DNA from: Oscillospiraceae bacterium
GTDB lineage: Bacteria; Bacillota; Clostridia; Oscillospirales; Ruminococcaceae
Direction of reading: 5' to 3'
Assembly: GCA_021202155.1 (NCBI GenBank)
Contig: JAJQDP010000033.1
Span: forward strand, 1-64,000
Length of the DNA stretch: 64,000 nucleotides
Position 1 is the stretch's first letter, and each line of letters starts with the position of its first letter. The position numbers and the translations under genes were made by a program. The notes under the pieces were generated by a model. It was not told the DNA's origin and made no database searches. It saw nothing but the letters and a program-made list of their open reading frames with translations. Positions 24,676-33,666 of this stretch are shown piece after piece.

Positions 24676-24678
24676 ATG

Positions 24679-24707
24679 TTGACAAAATACCTGTGACATG
24701 TTATCAT
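24679..24707 (+). promoter_or_regulatory. Promoter of the helicase gene
   Basis: TTGACA, 17-nt spacer, TATCAT. Confidence 0.8.
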
Positions 24708-24742
24708 AGAACTAAAGTTTCTCGTGAAATGGCGGTGCTTTG

Positions 24743-27109
24743 ATGACTTATCCTGAGTTCAAAGAAAGATATAATATCAAGCTTAATCCTCAACAGGAGC
24801 AGGCTTTGTTTGCTGTAGAAGGCTCGAATCAACTGATTGCCGTTCCTGGCTCGGGAAAGACAACAGTTTTAGTTGATCGCCTCGGCTATATGACGCTCGT
24901 CAAAGGCATCAATCCTAAGAAAATTCTCGCCATCACCTTTACAAAAAAAGCCGCAGAGGAGATGAAAGACCGCTTCTGCCGCAAGTTCGGGGGCGAAATC
25001 GGCAGGCAGATTAATTTCCGGACGCTCAATAGCATTTCACTTGAGATATATAACCGCTTCTGCGAGGAAATAGGTACGAAAAAGAGGTCTTTAAACGAGC
25101 GGGATAAGAAGAGCCATTGCGCTTTTGCTTACAGGACTGTCTGTCAGGAAGAACCCTCCGAAGAGGATATTCAGACGCTGATGTCCGGCATTTCATACGT
25201 CAAAAACATGAATTGTCTTGACGAAAGATTGAATCTGACATCTGAATTTGTTGAGGAAATCAAGAAGGACTATCCGAAATTCGTGGAAATGTACAGCGTC
25301 TATAAGAATATTCTTGACAGAAATAAACAGATGGATTTTGACGACCAGATGGTCTATGCACACTGGGCACTCAGCCATAGCCCGAAGTTTTTGCGCCAGT
25401 GGCAGAACAGATTTGAATACATCAGTGTCGACGAAGCTCAGGATACGTCAAAAATTCAGCACGAGATAATCCACATGCTCTCGGGCGGAAACAATATCTT
25501 CATGGTAGGCGACGAAGACCAGAGCATTTATGGCTTCCGTGGTGCTTATCCGGAGGCATTTCTTAACTTTTCCAAGGATTATGTTAATCCAAGCGTTCTC
25601 AGAATGGAGACAAACTACCGCTCTACCGGGCAGATAGTTGCGAAATCGCAGGAGTTCATCTCCAAAAACAAGGGCAGATACGAGAAGCATATGACTTCTG
25701 CACGTGAAAAAGGCGAGGACGTCCACCTGATAAAAGTGAACACTGTTGAGGAACAGTATCAAAAAATTCTCGAAATCGCAAAGATGGCGACGGAGGAAAC
25801 TGCAATTCTTTATCGCGATAACGAAAGTGCGATAGTTCTTGTTGACCTTTTTCTGCGAAATAACATCGATTTCAGACTCAAAAAGCCGGAGCAGAACGTC
25901 TTCAACAGTCGGGCTGTGAGGGACATCAGGGACTATCTGACGATAGCCTCCGCCACGAATTCCCGTGAGTCCGCGGAGGCTTTCGGCAGAATCTGCAATC
26001 ACGGAATTATTTTCATGAAAAATCAGCAGAAGCAGTATGTAGTGAATAATTGCAGGAGAGGCATGCCTCTGTTTGTGGCACTTGAGGAACAGATGAAATA
26101 TGTCAAGAGCCAGTATAAGGATAGGGCATCCGATTTCGAGAGAGTTATGAAAAGGGCTTCAGAGCAGAATTCACTCGGCGCAATAGAAACTCTGATGGTG
26201 AACGGCTACGGCAAGTACCTGAGTGAGATAGGCACCGGCAATAGCAGAATCGAAGTGCTCAAAATGCTTGCCAAGCAAGAGCCGAATATATCAAAGTTTT
26301 TAAGCCGCCTCAAGCTTCTTGAGACTGAGATGATGAATGAGGTAACTTCTGAAAACGCCCTCATCACTCTTTCCACGATTCATACAAGCAAGGGTCTTGA
26401 GTACCGGAACGTCTACATCATCGACGTTTATGACGGACGCTTCCCCACGACCAAAGAGAATAATTTTGCAGTCGGCAAGGACAGCCCGGACAGTAAAATG
26501 CAGGAGCGCAGGCTTTTCTATGTCGGAATGACCCGCGCCCGAGACAATCTGACTCTTTTCAGCATCAAAGACTCCCCGAGCCAGTACATAGAAGAACTCT
26601 TCCCGGAAATCTGGGTTGAGCGTAGGAGAAATCAGTCGACGCAAATCCAGCCTCCGAAGAAGCAACAGCGCACTGCTCCTAAGCCCAGTAAGTCTTCACC
26701 GACAAATGCCAAACGTTTACCCGTAACACCAGCCGCTCCAACCGCTCCTAAAAAAGCTACTTCAAGTGTCTACGAGCAGATAATTCGCGCCAAAATTCAG
26801 GAGGAAAACCGCAGGAAGATTCAGGAGAGGCTGAGGTATAGAATGGATGAGGACAAGAAAGCCGAAGAGGAGAAGCGGAGAAAAGAAATGCTCGCACACG
26901 AGGAGCGAGTTCGTCAGGCTGAGGATATAAAAAAGCGTTTCACCGACCCATTGCCGGGAAAGCCGGTATGGGATTCCCATGGCGACAGGTGGATAAAGTG
27001 CAAATGTTGTGGTGATATAAAGCGTGCCACGGACTTCTCCACCTACGGCGGATTCGATGGCGTTAATTTAGGCGTATGCAGGGAATGCTATGAGAAGGGG
27101 AGACGGTGA
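24743..27109 (+). CDS. UvrD/Rep-family superfamily 1 DNA helicase with C-terminal zinc-finger-like end
   Basis: 788 aa. Motif I VPGSGKTTVLVDR, Ia AITFTKKAAEEMKDRF, II SVDEAQDTS, III GDEDQSIYGFRGA, IV NYRSTGQI, V TIHTSKGLEYRNVYIID and VI FYVGMTRARDNL are all present, so the motor is intact. After residue ~620 there is a Pro/Lys-rich linker, a charged coiled-coil-like stretch and a C-terminal CKCCGD...CRECYEKG that may bind zinc, not found in standard PcrA/UvrD. It also lacks the usual PcrA C-terminus, so it is a paralogue rather than the housekeeping enzyme. Repair or replication restart role inferred. Confidence 0.9.
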   Translation: MTYPEFKERYNIKLNPQQEQALFAVEGSNQLIAVPGSGKTTVLVDRLGYMTLVKGINPKKILAITFTKKAAEEMKDRFCRKFGGEIGRQINFRTLNSISLEIYNRFCEEIGTKKRSLNERDKKSHCAFAYRTVCQEEPSEEDIQTLMSGISYVKNMNCLDERLNLTSEFVEEIKKDYPKFVEMYSVYKNILDRNKQMDFDDQMVYAHWALSHSPKFLRQWQNRFEYISVDEAQDTSKIQHEIIHMLSGGNNIFMVGDEDQSIYGFRGAYPEAFLNFSKDYVNPSVLRMETNYRSTGQIVAKSQEFISKNKGRYEKHMTSAREKGEDVHLIKVNTVEEQYQKILEIAKMATEETAILYRDNESAIVLVDLFLRNNIDFRLKKPEQNVFNSRAVRDIRDYLTIASATNSRESAEAFGRICNHGIIFMKNQQKQYVVNNCRRGMPLFVALEEQMKYVKSQYKDRASDFERVMKRASEQNSLGAIETLMVNGYGKYLSEIGTGNSRIEVLKMLAKQEPNISKFLSRLKLLETEMMNEVTSENALITLSTIHTSKGLEYRNVYIIDVYDGRFPTTKENNFAVGKDSPDSKMQERRLFYVGMTRARDNLTLFSIKDSPSQYIEELFPEIWVERRRNQSTQIQPPKKQQRTAPKPSKSSPTNAKRLPVTPAAPTAPKKATSSVYEQIIRAKIQEENRRKIQERLRYRMDEDKKAEEEKRRKEMLAHEERVRQAEDIKKRFTDPLPGKPVWDSHGDRWIKCKCCGDIKRATDFSTYGGFDGVNLGVCRECYEKGRR

Positions 27110-27181
27110 AGGCACAAAAATGGTAGAGCCCACATTTTCCGCCACATATAAACAATCATCAAAACCAATCAAATGCAAGAC

Positions 27182-27218
27182 AAGCCCCGCAAACAAGCCA
27201 TTTGCGAGGCTTCATTTT
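27182..27218 (+). terminator. Terminator of the helicase gene
   Basis: AGCCcCGCAAA / TTTGCGaGGCT stem followed by TCATTTT. Confidence 0.7.
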
Positions 27219-27221
27219 AAC

Positions 27222-27298
27222 TGGTCTGAGTGACGGGACTTGAACCCACGGCCTCTACCACCCCAAGGTAGCGCTCTACCAAGCTGAGCTACACCCAG
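27222..27298 (-). tRNA. tRNA-Pro(GGG)
   Basis: Reading the reverse strand, acceptor CTGGGTG pairs with CACTCAG (one G-T), the D arm is GCTC/GAGC, the anticodon stem-loop is CTACC-TTGGGGT-GGTAG with anticodon GGG, the T loop is TTCAAGT, and the encoded 3' end is ACCA. The T stem (GTGGG/CCCGT) has two G-T pairs. Confidence 0.93.
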
Positions 27299-27436
27299 AT
27301 TCACAACGCTTGATATTATATCACACCACGCCGAAAAAAGCAACCCCTAATTTCAGTTTTTTGCGATTTTTTGGGGAAGGGATTTGCGGGGAGGCTTCGG
27401 CAGGGAAGGGCGGAAAAGTGACAGAAAGAGCAACCC

Positions 27437-27658
27437 TCACAGTCGCTCTTTCTTTTTGAAACCAACCGCCAACCCCACACAGATAGTAATCCCAATCCCA
27501 TACGGAACGGCATACAAAAATGCCGTGCTTGGCGGTGCGCTATATCCTGCATACTCCATTCCCCAGCGAATGGCGCAGTAGTTGTACGCCACAACGGCGC
27601 ACATGATGTCAGACAGAATAACCGCCAGAATTCCAAAGATGACAGATAATTTTTTCAT
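27437..27658 (-). CDS. Small two-helix membrane protein
   Basis: 73 aa from the ATG at 27658 (MKKLSVIFGILAVILSD) with AAGGAGT upstream. The 147-aa track ORF begins inside the XRE gene and is not the real start. Two hydrophobic segments (about 4-27 and 42-66) and a basic C-terminus (FKKKERL). It follows the XRE regulator by 14 nt and is probably co-transcribed. The 3' end overlaps an AAAGAGC/GCTCTTT hairpin. No family recognised. Confidence 0.75.
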   Translation of the reverse strand: MKKLSVIFGILAVILSDIMCAVVAYNYCAIRWGMEYAGYSAPPSTAFLYAVPYGIGITICVGLAVGFKKKERL

Positions 27659-27672
27659 GCGAATTACTCCTT

Positions 27673-28137
27673 TTATTTCCGCTTCGAGCTTTTCAGGAGC
27701 AGTATTGCACCGACAACGATAGCGGCAATGCAAAGAATCAGGAAAGCCCCATTCCCGTCTATGGAAATCGTCGACGATTCGCTGATATGACCTGACGCAG
27801 TCGGGCTGAGTATCGACAATAATCCCCATACAATCAGACAGATAGCCCCGCCCATGCAGGCGACAATTCCCAGAATCCATTGAGCGCGATTTGTAGTCGG
27901 AGTTACTGTTTCGTCTGTTGATAAAGCGACGCCCGACGGTTCATCGTCCTTCAACAAGTAATCCAGCGAAACATTGAAGTAATTGCTGATGGCGACGAGT
28001 TTATCGCTTTCGGGAATTGAGTTGCCCGACTCCCATTTTGAAATTGCTTGACGGGACACGCCGAGCCGTTCTGCAAGCTGCTCCTGTGAAAGACCGCTCT
28101 TTTTACGAAGCGTATATAGTTTTTCAGATAAAGCCAT
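27673..28137 (-). CDS. XRE-family transcriptional regulator with C-terminal membrane helices
   Basis: 154 aa from the ATG at 28137 with AAGGAGG upstream. The N-terminal helix-turn-helix is typical: LRKKSGLSQEQLAERLGVSR and QAISKWESGNSIPESDKLV. After residue ~75 a linker leads to two hydrophobic segments (about 92-115 and 130-150). Such membrane-tethered HTH_3 proteins are common in Firmicutes; the regulated gene is probably the small membrane protein downstream. Confidence 0.9.
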   Translation of the reverse strand: MALSEKLYTLRKKSGLSQEQLAERLGVSRQAISKWESGNSIPESDKLVAISNYFNVSLDYLLKDDEPSGVALSTDETVTPTTNRAQWILGIVACMGGAICLIVWGLLSILSPTASGHISESSTISIDGNGAFLILCIAAIVVGAILLLKSSKRK

Positions 28138-28231
28138 ATTTCCTCCTTTCACCCTGAGCATACCATCAAGGCGGGTAGAAATCTATACATTCGGATAATC
28201 AATTCCGCAACCGTCGGTTGCAAATGGAATT

Positions 28232-28897
28232 TTAATTATATATTCCAACCCTCCCAATCGCTTTTATATTCCCGTTATCAACAACGATTGCGCCATTTCC
28301 CAGATGTGTAGCATAAACTGTTTTGCCACGCTCTTTTATTACTCTACGGATAGAAGCATCTTGTATATATGTGCCTTCATAGTGGACTTCCAGATAAAAG
28401 TCATCGAGATAGCCAAGACCCTCGTGGTAGGAAAATTCGGGGTAATCATCATCGGGAGAAAGGTGATACTCCGAAAGCTGAATCAGAGCTCCGGCACTAT
28501 ATCCCATAATGATGCCTTTATGGTTTACAATTGTATCATATAATTCAAGTTCCTTGATTCGTTCAAACATTCTGTCCGGCAAGCCACCGAGGAAGTACAG
28601 AATATCGGCTTTTTCGATTTTTCTTTTTGCCGTCTCTTTACTGTCGGCAAAATAGTTTAAGAACTCAATGCTATTCTCGGAGATACCGTATGCAGTCAAG
28701 CCATCAACGATACCGCCGTAATATTTACCGTTGTCCTTGTCGTAAAGAACATTCCAATCCTCAAGGCTTTTCACACGGCTATCCCGGTAGGCAAGAGCGA
28801 TAACCGCAACCTTGTGGTTCGGCTTGATATATGCTTTCAATTCATTATACAGCCACGGAACGGCAATGTCGTAGCCTTCAAGTAAAATGTTAATCAT
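28232..28897 (-). CDS. Peptidase E-like (S51) / class I glutamine amidotransferase-fold protein
   Basis: 221 aa. ILYFLGGLPDRMF and IIMGYSAGALIQL match the S51 nucleophile elbow (Gly-x-Ser-Ala-Gly); a conserved His is likely in EVHYEGTYIQ. S51 enzymes are cytoplasmic dipeptidases for N-terminal Asp; many clostridial relatives are uncharacterised. Monocistronic by context; next upstream gene is a GNAT in the same direction. Confidence 0.8.
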   Translation of the reverse strand: MINILLEGYDIAVPWLYNELKAYIKPNHKVAVIALAYRDSRVKSLEDWNVLYDKDNGKYYGGIVDGLTAYGISENSIEFLNYFADSKETAKRKIEKADILYFLGGLPDRMFERIKELELYDTIVNHKGIIMGYSAGALIQLSEYHLSPDDDYPEFSYHEGLGYLDDFYLEVHYEGTYIQDASIRRVIKERGKTVYATHLGNGAIVVDNGNIKAIGRVGIYN

Positions 28898-28956
28898 AGT
28901 TTTTACGAATCCTTTTCAGTTTTTGCGATTTTTGGGGAAGAGATTAGCGGAAAACC

Positions 28957-29766
28957 TCACAACCTCCCAATCGTCCCAGTCACGCTGTTCTGCCCCTCAA
29001 CTCTTTCAAACCCCACAGCCTCCAGAACCGCGATTTCCGCTTCATTGTCTGCATCCACGAGGAACATCATCCTGTTCGGAAGATTCTGCCTGAGGGCATA
29101 GGACAGTAAATCCGCCTCAATCATCTCGTTCTCGTGGGACTCTTTCGCCTTGAAATCATACGGCTCATTTTCCGGGAAGCAATATGTCACATCGAGATAC
29201 CCGACAACCTCGTCTCCCGAAAGCGCAACATATACCCGAAACCTGTCCTTGGCGGACAGCACCTTCTCCGCTGTCCAGTATGTGTCTTTTGTGTGCATCC
29301 TACGGTATTGTTCTTCGTACTTCTCCGAAAGCAATTCTACTTTGTGCTTTGGCTGGTATGGCGACGGAGCTGTTGCCGTCATTCTGACCTGCTCGGGATA
29401 AAGCAAGGCGTTATTCTTTATGAGAACCTCTTTGATTGCCCGATTTGCCGGATTGAAAACGAAATCCATAGCAAAACCGGCATACTTCTCTTTCATCATC
29501 CTGATTAGCTCGCTATAGGCTTTCTCATCCTTCGAGAATCCTATCAGCATTTCGGCATAGTTGTCTTCAGGGAGAATGAGCAAAACAAACAGCCCGATAA
29601 CTCTGTCTTCATCAAAAACGGCGTAAACACTTCTATTGCTTCTCTCTAAAGCAGTGTACAAAGTATCAGGTGAATAGGTAAAATGCGGGTCTGAATACTC
29701 CGGATCTGCTTTGAAAGACTCGCAAAATCCAAGATACTCATCCAAATCGAAAACCTGTTTTATCAC
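28957..29766 (-). CDS. GNAT-family N-acetyltransferase, tandem-domain type
   Basis: 269 aa, about twice a single GNAT. The N-terminal half ends in a degenerate fold; the C-terminal half has the beta4/beta5 signature region VYVALSGDEVVGYLDVTYCF, LLSYALRQNLPN and DADNEAEIAVLEAVGF. Substrate unknown. Confidence 0.75.
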   Translation of the reverse strand: MIKQVFDLDEYLGFCESFKADPEYSDPHFTYSPDTLYTALERSNRSVYAVFDEDRVIGLFVLLILPEDNYAEMLIGFSKDEKAYSELIRMMKEKYAGFAMDFVFNPANRAIKEVLIKNNALLYPEQVRMTATAPSPYQPKHKVELLSEKYEEQYRRMHTKDTYWTAEKVLSAKDRFRVYVALSGDEVVGYLDVTYCFPENEPYDFKAKESHENEMIEADLLSYALRQNLPNRMMFLVDADNEAEIAVLEAVGFERVEGQNSVTGTIGRL

Positions 29767-29781
29767 AAATTATCGCCTCTC

Positions 29782-30243
29782 TTATAGCTCTCTCCTCACC
29801 ATAACAAACTCATCCGTCCTGTATTCTTCCTTAAACCCGCATTTTTCAAACAGCCTTACAGCGGGATTACCGATAGCGATGTTGTCATAGACTTTCGTTA
29901 TTCCGTTCAGTTTAGCTTCTTTGCACAGTTCGTCCAAGGCATACCTGCCGTAGCCATTGCCTCTGAATTTGTCCATGATTATCACATCTACGAGGTACTT
30001 ATTTTCAATCGAATCGTAGTGATAACCACATTCTCCGACGAATTGTCCCTCATCGTTTCTGACATAACGGTATAAAAAATTGCTATCGGCATTGCCAATC
30101 CATCTGGTATACCAGTCCTTCCACCTGTCCTTGCCGAACTCAATAGCTCCGCCCCATCTTAAGTTGAACGACATGGTCTCCTCATCCGCCAAGAGCTCTT
30201 TTCTGAACCATAAATCCCCGATTTTCGGCTTCACAAGCTCCAT
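29782..30243 (-). CDS. GNAT-family N-acetyltransferase
   Basis: 153 aa. Contains GECGYHYD, the acetyl-CoA-binding MDKFRGNGYGRYALDELC (R/Q-x-x-G-x-G/A type) and NPAVRLFEKCGFKEEYR near the end. Lies 15 nt upstream of the next GNAT in the same direction and is probably co-transcribed. Substrate unknown. Confidence 0.85.
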   Translation of the reverse strand: MELVKPKIGDLWFRKELLADEETMSFNLRWGGAIEFGKDRWKDWYTRWIGNADSNFLYRYVRNDEGQFVGECGYHYDSIENKYLVDVIIMDKFRGNGYGRYALDELCKEAKLNGITKVYDNIAIGNPAVRLFEKCGFKEEYRTDEFVMVRREL

Positions 30244-30342
30244 CCAATCACATCCAAACTTGTTTTAACCCAGTATACCATACTCCCAAAACAAAAGCAA
30301 GAGCGATGATTGGCACATTCCAAAATCCAGTTTTAATTCTTC

Positions 30343-30371
30343 TTGCCAATCTCAAGCGAATATGCTATACT
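30343..30371 (+). promoter_or_regulatory. Promoter of the RhuM-like gene
   Basis: TTGCCA, 17-nt spacer, TATACT. It lies downstream of the track's start at 30306 and so rules that start out. Confidence 0.75.
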
Positions 30372-30407
30372 ATTTTTAAGATGATGATACGGATGGAGAT
30401 GCACAAA

Positions 30408-31421
30408 ATGAATGATTCCAAAATTATTATTTATACTACAGAAGATGGTCTCGCTAAGATAGAGACTACGTTTGATGACGACACAGTTTGGCTTTCTATT
30501 GAGCAAATGGCAGAGTTATTCCAAAGAGACAAATCCACAATATCTCGACACATAAAAAACGTGTTCGCTGAGGGCGAACTCAGGCGAGAGGGAACTGTTG
30601 CAAAATTTGCAACAGTTCAAATGGAAGGGGACAGGCAGGTTGAACGTAACATAGAGTACTACAACCTTGATGTAATAATCTCCGTAGGTTATCGAGTGAA
30701 GTCAAAGCGTGGCACACAATTCAGAATCTGGGCAACAGAAGTACTGAAAGAATATATGAAAAAAGGATTTGCGCTTGACGACGATCGCTTGAAAAATCTG
30801 GGCGGAGGCGGTTACTTCAAGGAATTACTTGAGCGAATTCGGGACATCAGAGCCTCCGAAAAGGTTTTTTATCGTCAGATTTTAGAAATTTACGCCACAA
30901 GTATTGATTACGACCCTAAAGCAGAGATTTCACAAGAGTTTTTCAAAAAGGTTCAGAATAAAATTCATTATGCGGTGCATGGTCAGACTGCGGCGGAGGT
31001 GATTTATAGCAGAGCCGATGCTGAAAAGGAGTTTATGGGGCTTACCACTTTTGCAGGAAGTCAGCCAACACTTCAAGAGGCTGTAATTGCTAAAAATTAT
31101 CTTAACGAAAAAGAGCTTCATTCAATGGGACAGCTTGTATCTGGGTATCTTGATTTTGCGGAACGCCAAGCAGAACGTGAGCAGGTTATGACAATGAAAG
31201 ACTGGTCAGAACATCTTGACAGAATTTTGACTATGAGTGGAGAACAGCTCCTTGCAGGAAATGGTAGCATATCGCATAAACAAGCGGTAGATAAAGCAAC
31301 TGTTGAGTATAAGAGATATAAGGCAAGGACGCTTAGTCCGGTAGAACGTGATTATCTCGATTCCATAAAACTACTAGAGGAGAAATCATCACAAGCTACA
31401 AAACACGACTGTAAAGATTGA
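30408..31421 (+). CDS. RhuM-family protein with N-terminal helix-turn-helix
   Basis: 337 aa from the ATG at 30408 (MNDSKIIIYTTEDG), after a GGAG; ATGs at 30393/30399 are alternatives. The N-terminus WLSIEQMAELFQRDKSTISR HTH and the RhuM hallmarks YYNLDVIISVGYRVKS and GTQFRIWATEVLKEYM are clear, followed by FYRQILEIYATSIDY. RhuM proteins occur in pathogenicity and mobile islands and near defence loci; their biochemical role is not firmly known. It has its own promoter and a terminator. Confidence 0.9.
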   Translation: MNDSKIIIYTTEDGLAKIETTFDDDTVWLSIEQMAELFQRDKSTISRHIKNVFAEGELRREGTVAKFATVQMEGDRQVERNIEYYNLDVIISVGYRVKSKRGTQFRIWATEVLKEYMKKGFALDDDRLKNLGGGGYFKELLERIRDIRASEKVFYRQILEIYATSIDYDPKAEISQEFFKKVQNKIHYAVHGQTAAEVIYSRADAEKEFMGLTTFAGSQPTLQEAVIAKNYLNEKELHSMGQLVSGYLDFAERQAEREQVMTMKDWSEHLDRILTMSGEQLLAGNGSISHKQAVDKATVEYKRYKARTLSPVERDYLDSIKLLEEKSSQATKHDCKD

Positions 31422-31432
31422 ATCAACACATC

Positions 31433-31457
31433 AAGAGCGACCGGGAAAGTCGCTCTT
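31433..31457. terminator. AGAGCGAC-type bidirectional terminator
   Basis: AAGAGCGAC/GTCGCTCTT stem between convergent genes. One of five similar hairpins in the window. Confidence 0.8.
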
Positions 31458-31465
31458 ATAGTAGT

Positions 31466-32674
31466 TTACAGCCTGCCCAATCTCTTTTCAAGCCTCTTTG
31501 CCAAATCCTCCGGCAGAAAGTTAAGCGAAGCGTGAAGAGTTTGTATCATTTCATCTGGTAACTTGCGAAAAACGTCGAACGGCATTTTCAATGCTAATTC
31601 TGCCATCTTTTCCATCTCTTTAACCGCTTCCTCAAACGCAGGGTCAGAAAGTCTGTAAAAGAAGTGTTCCTTTGCATGGTGAAAAGCTGATATGTCTCCT
31701 TTATACAAACTGATTAGAACATCGGTCTTTTCGCTGAAATCCTTGAGATAAGCGTAGGTAAGCTCGTCAACACAGCGAATTTCTTTTGGATAAAAGTTCT
31801 CGCTTCTCCAACACTTTGCATAATCCCAGAGAATAATCTGAGGATCTGGATTCACGCCTTCCATAAGAGACATCGGAAGGAAATTTTTATCTTCCTCGTT
31901 GAACATAATGAGGATTTGCGGATAATATGCCGCTTCATTCGGAGAACTCCGACACGAGTGAGGAATTCTTACTAACTGAGCATCCCAGATTCCCGATTTC
32001 GGAAGATTCCTGACAGCGTCAATGGTAGTCTGATTGGTAGTCTTGACGTATTCGTATGTTATCTCTTTATCGCCTGGTACAGGAGCCAACCCACATATTT
32101 TTAGCTCGCCGTCGACAACGTCAAACAGTGAAACATTTTTTGTATCCTTGTCGATTTTATTTAGCCCGAGAGCTTGAGCTCCGACTTCGTCAATCCTATC
32201 TGAAAGTAAAATCGAGACTTCTGCGGCTTTTATAAGAGCCATAGCATCCTTCGCAGTGTCTATTTTCCACGGCGTGCAATTGGGTCTTATACGCATAAAT
32301 TTTGGATAAGTATTGTCACCATCAATCCTGATGTTATTCTTGCGCATATAAGCTTGTGCTTCTTTGAGCTCATCAGAAAGCATGTAATCCTTGGCGGAAT
32401 AGCAAAGCTGCATACAGTCCTGGCTTATCACGATTTCAAAATCTGAAAACTCATCGTGGTGATACAAGACACGCCGATAGCCGTTGAATCCAACCTCGCC
32501 AACGAAAATCGCGATGGCGTAATCGTTCCCAGCCATTCTTACGATTGAAACATACCCATATTCACCATCAGGGAGTTTTATCGCGAAAATCTGAGTATCG
32601 CAAATCTTACCCCAAAGCTTCGACTTTCTGAATCGATACGCCGCGTCGTACAAAGCATCTCTTAATACACTCAT
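31466..32674 (-). CDS. Conserved hypothetical cytoplasmic protein, 402 aa
   Basis: Start set at the ATG at 32674 (MSVLRDALYDAAYRFRKSKL) because AAGGAG lies 9 nt before it. The first 100 residues include KLWGKICDTQIFAIKLPDGE and GYVSIVRMAGNDYAI; the C-terminal third is helical (FEEAVKEMEKMAELALKMP). No membrane segment or signal. I do not recognise a named family with certainty. It stands alone between a convergent RhuM gene and the divergent dpaA. Confidence 0.75.
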   Translation of the reverse strand: MSVLRDALYDAAYRFRKSKLWGKICDTQIFAIKLPDGEYGYVSIVRMAGNDYAIAIFVGEVGFNGYRRVLYHHDEFSDFEIVISQDCMQLCYSAKDYMLSDELKEAQAYMRKNNIRIDGDNTYPKFMRIRPNCTPWKIDTAKDAMALIKAAEVSILLSDRIDEVGAQALGLNKIDKDTKNVSLFDVVDGELKICGLAPVPGDKEITYEYVKTTNQTTIDAVRNLPKSGIWDAQLVRIPHSCRSSPNEAAYYPQILIMFNEEDKNFLPMSLMEGVNPDPQIILWDYAKCWRSENFYPKEIRCVDELTYAYLKDFSEKTDVLISLYKGDISAFHHAKEHFFYRLSDPAFEEAVKEMEKMAELALKMPFDVFRKLPDEMIQTLHASLNFLPEDLAKRLEKRLGRL

Positions 32675-32835
32675 GCCATCGTCTCCTTGCACTTTGATCT
32701 TATTTGATTATACAATATTTCTTCTGCAATTACAACCCTATTTTCAGCATTCACCCATCGAATCAAATCTTCATATACTGCAACAGGTACAAAGCCAAAG
32801 TAACAGCCAAAGCTGTACGAAAGGACTGTTTTAGA

Positions 32836-33666
32836 TTGAACATTTTGATTGTAGGCGGGGATGCCCGCCAGATATATTGTGCCGGTCGGCTGGCACTTGA
32901 GCCGGGAGTGAAGGTTCGCCGCATGACTCTCGGAACAGAGAATTTTTCGGGAGAGACTGCCCCGTGCGACGTCCTTCTCCTGCCATACAAGCCGGAGCAG
33001 GGAAGTAGTATTGCCGGTTCGGCGGACATAAACGGCGAGGAAGTTTATCTTTCAGATGCCCTGAATCTCGTGAAAGACGGCGGAGCAGTCTTTGCGGGAA
33101 AGATGGTTGATGGGATTGTAAATTCTCTCAAGGCGAGAAAAATTGCCGTTCACGACTGGTTCTCTGACGAAGCCCTGACTCTTGCGAACGCCAGACTCAC
33201 CGCCGAAGGAGCGTCCCAGATTATAACTAGGAACGCCCCGGGCGGGGTCAGCGGCTCGAAGATTCTGATTTTGGGGTGGGGAAGAGTGGCGAAAGCCTGC
33301 GCCGGGCTTTTCGGAAAGATGGGAGCAGGCGTCACGGTGGCGGCGAGACGCCGGGAAACTCTCACCGATTGCATCTATAGCTACGCCGGCTTCATCGACC
33401 CTGAAAAAATCTCCGAAGCCGACGTGATTGTGAACACAATTCCGGCAAGAGTTTTCGGAGAGGAAGAGCTTTCTCACGTGAAAAAAGGCGCATTCATCTT
33501 AGAACTCGCTTCAAAGCCATACGGAATCGATTTCGACAAGGCAAGGGAGCTCGGAATCCCAGCGATTTTAGCTTCCGGAGTCCCCGGAAAATACACTCCC
33601 GAGGAAGCCGGTCTGGAACTCGCGGAGGCAGTTCTCCGCAAGCTGAAAGAAGGCGACGGCTTATGA
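32836..33666 (+). CDS. dpaA: Dipicolinate synthase subunit A
   Basis: 276 aa if started at the TTG at 32836 (LNILIVGGDARQIY) with AAGGA 10 nt upstream; the track start at 32704 adds 44 residues with no family counterpart. The N-terminal Rossmann-like GGDARQ, the central dinucleotide-binding KILILGWGRVAKACAGLF and the ending ILASGVPGKYTPEEAG are hallmarks of SpoVFA. With DpaB it oxidises the dihydrodipicolinate-pathway intermediate to dipicolinic acid in the mother cell, needed for spore heat resistance. Overlaps dpaB by 4 nt. Confidence 0.9.
   Translation: MNILIVGGDARQIYCAGRLALEPGVKVRRMTLGTENFSGETAPCDVLLLPYKPEQGSSIAGSADINGEEVYLSDALNLVKDGGAVFAGKMVDGIVNSLKARKIAVHDWFSDEALTLANARLTAEGASQIITRNAPGGVSGSKILILGWGRVAKACAGLFGKMGAGVTVAARRRETLTDCIYSYAGFIDPEKISEADVIVNTIPARVFGEEELSHVKKGAFILELASKPYGIDFDKARELGIPAILASGVPGKYTPEEAGLELAEAVLRKLKEGDGL

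Noticed and set aside
27316-27636. 106-aa reverse ORF after the XRE pair
   Set aside because: Overlaps the small membrane protein gene in another frame and runs to the tRNA region; Cys/Trp/Phe-rich shadow composition.
28887-29508. Several + strand ORFs over the GNAT genes
   Set aside because: Antisense to well-supported acetyltransferase genes; no SD.
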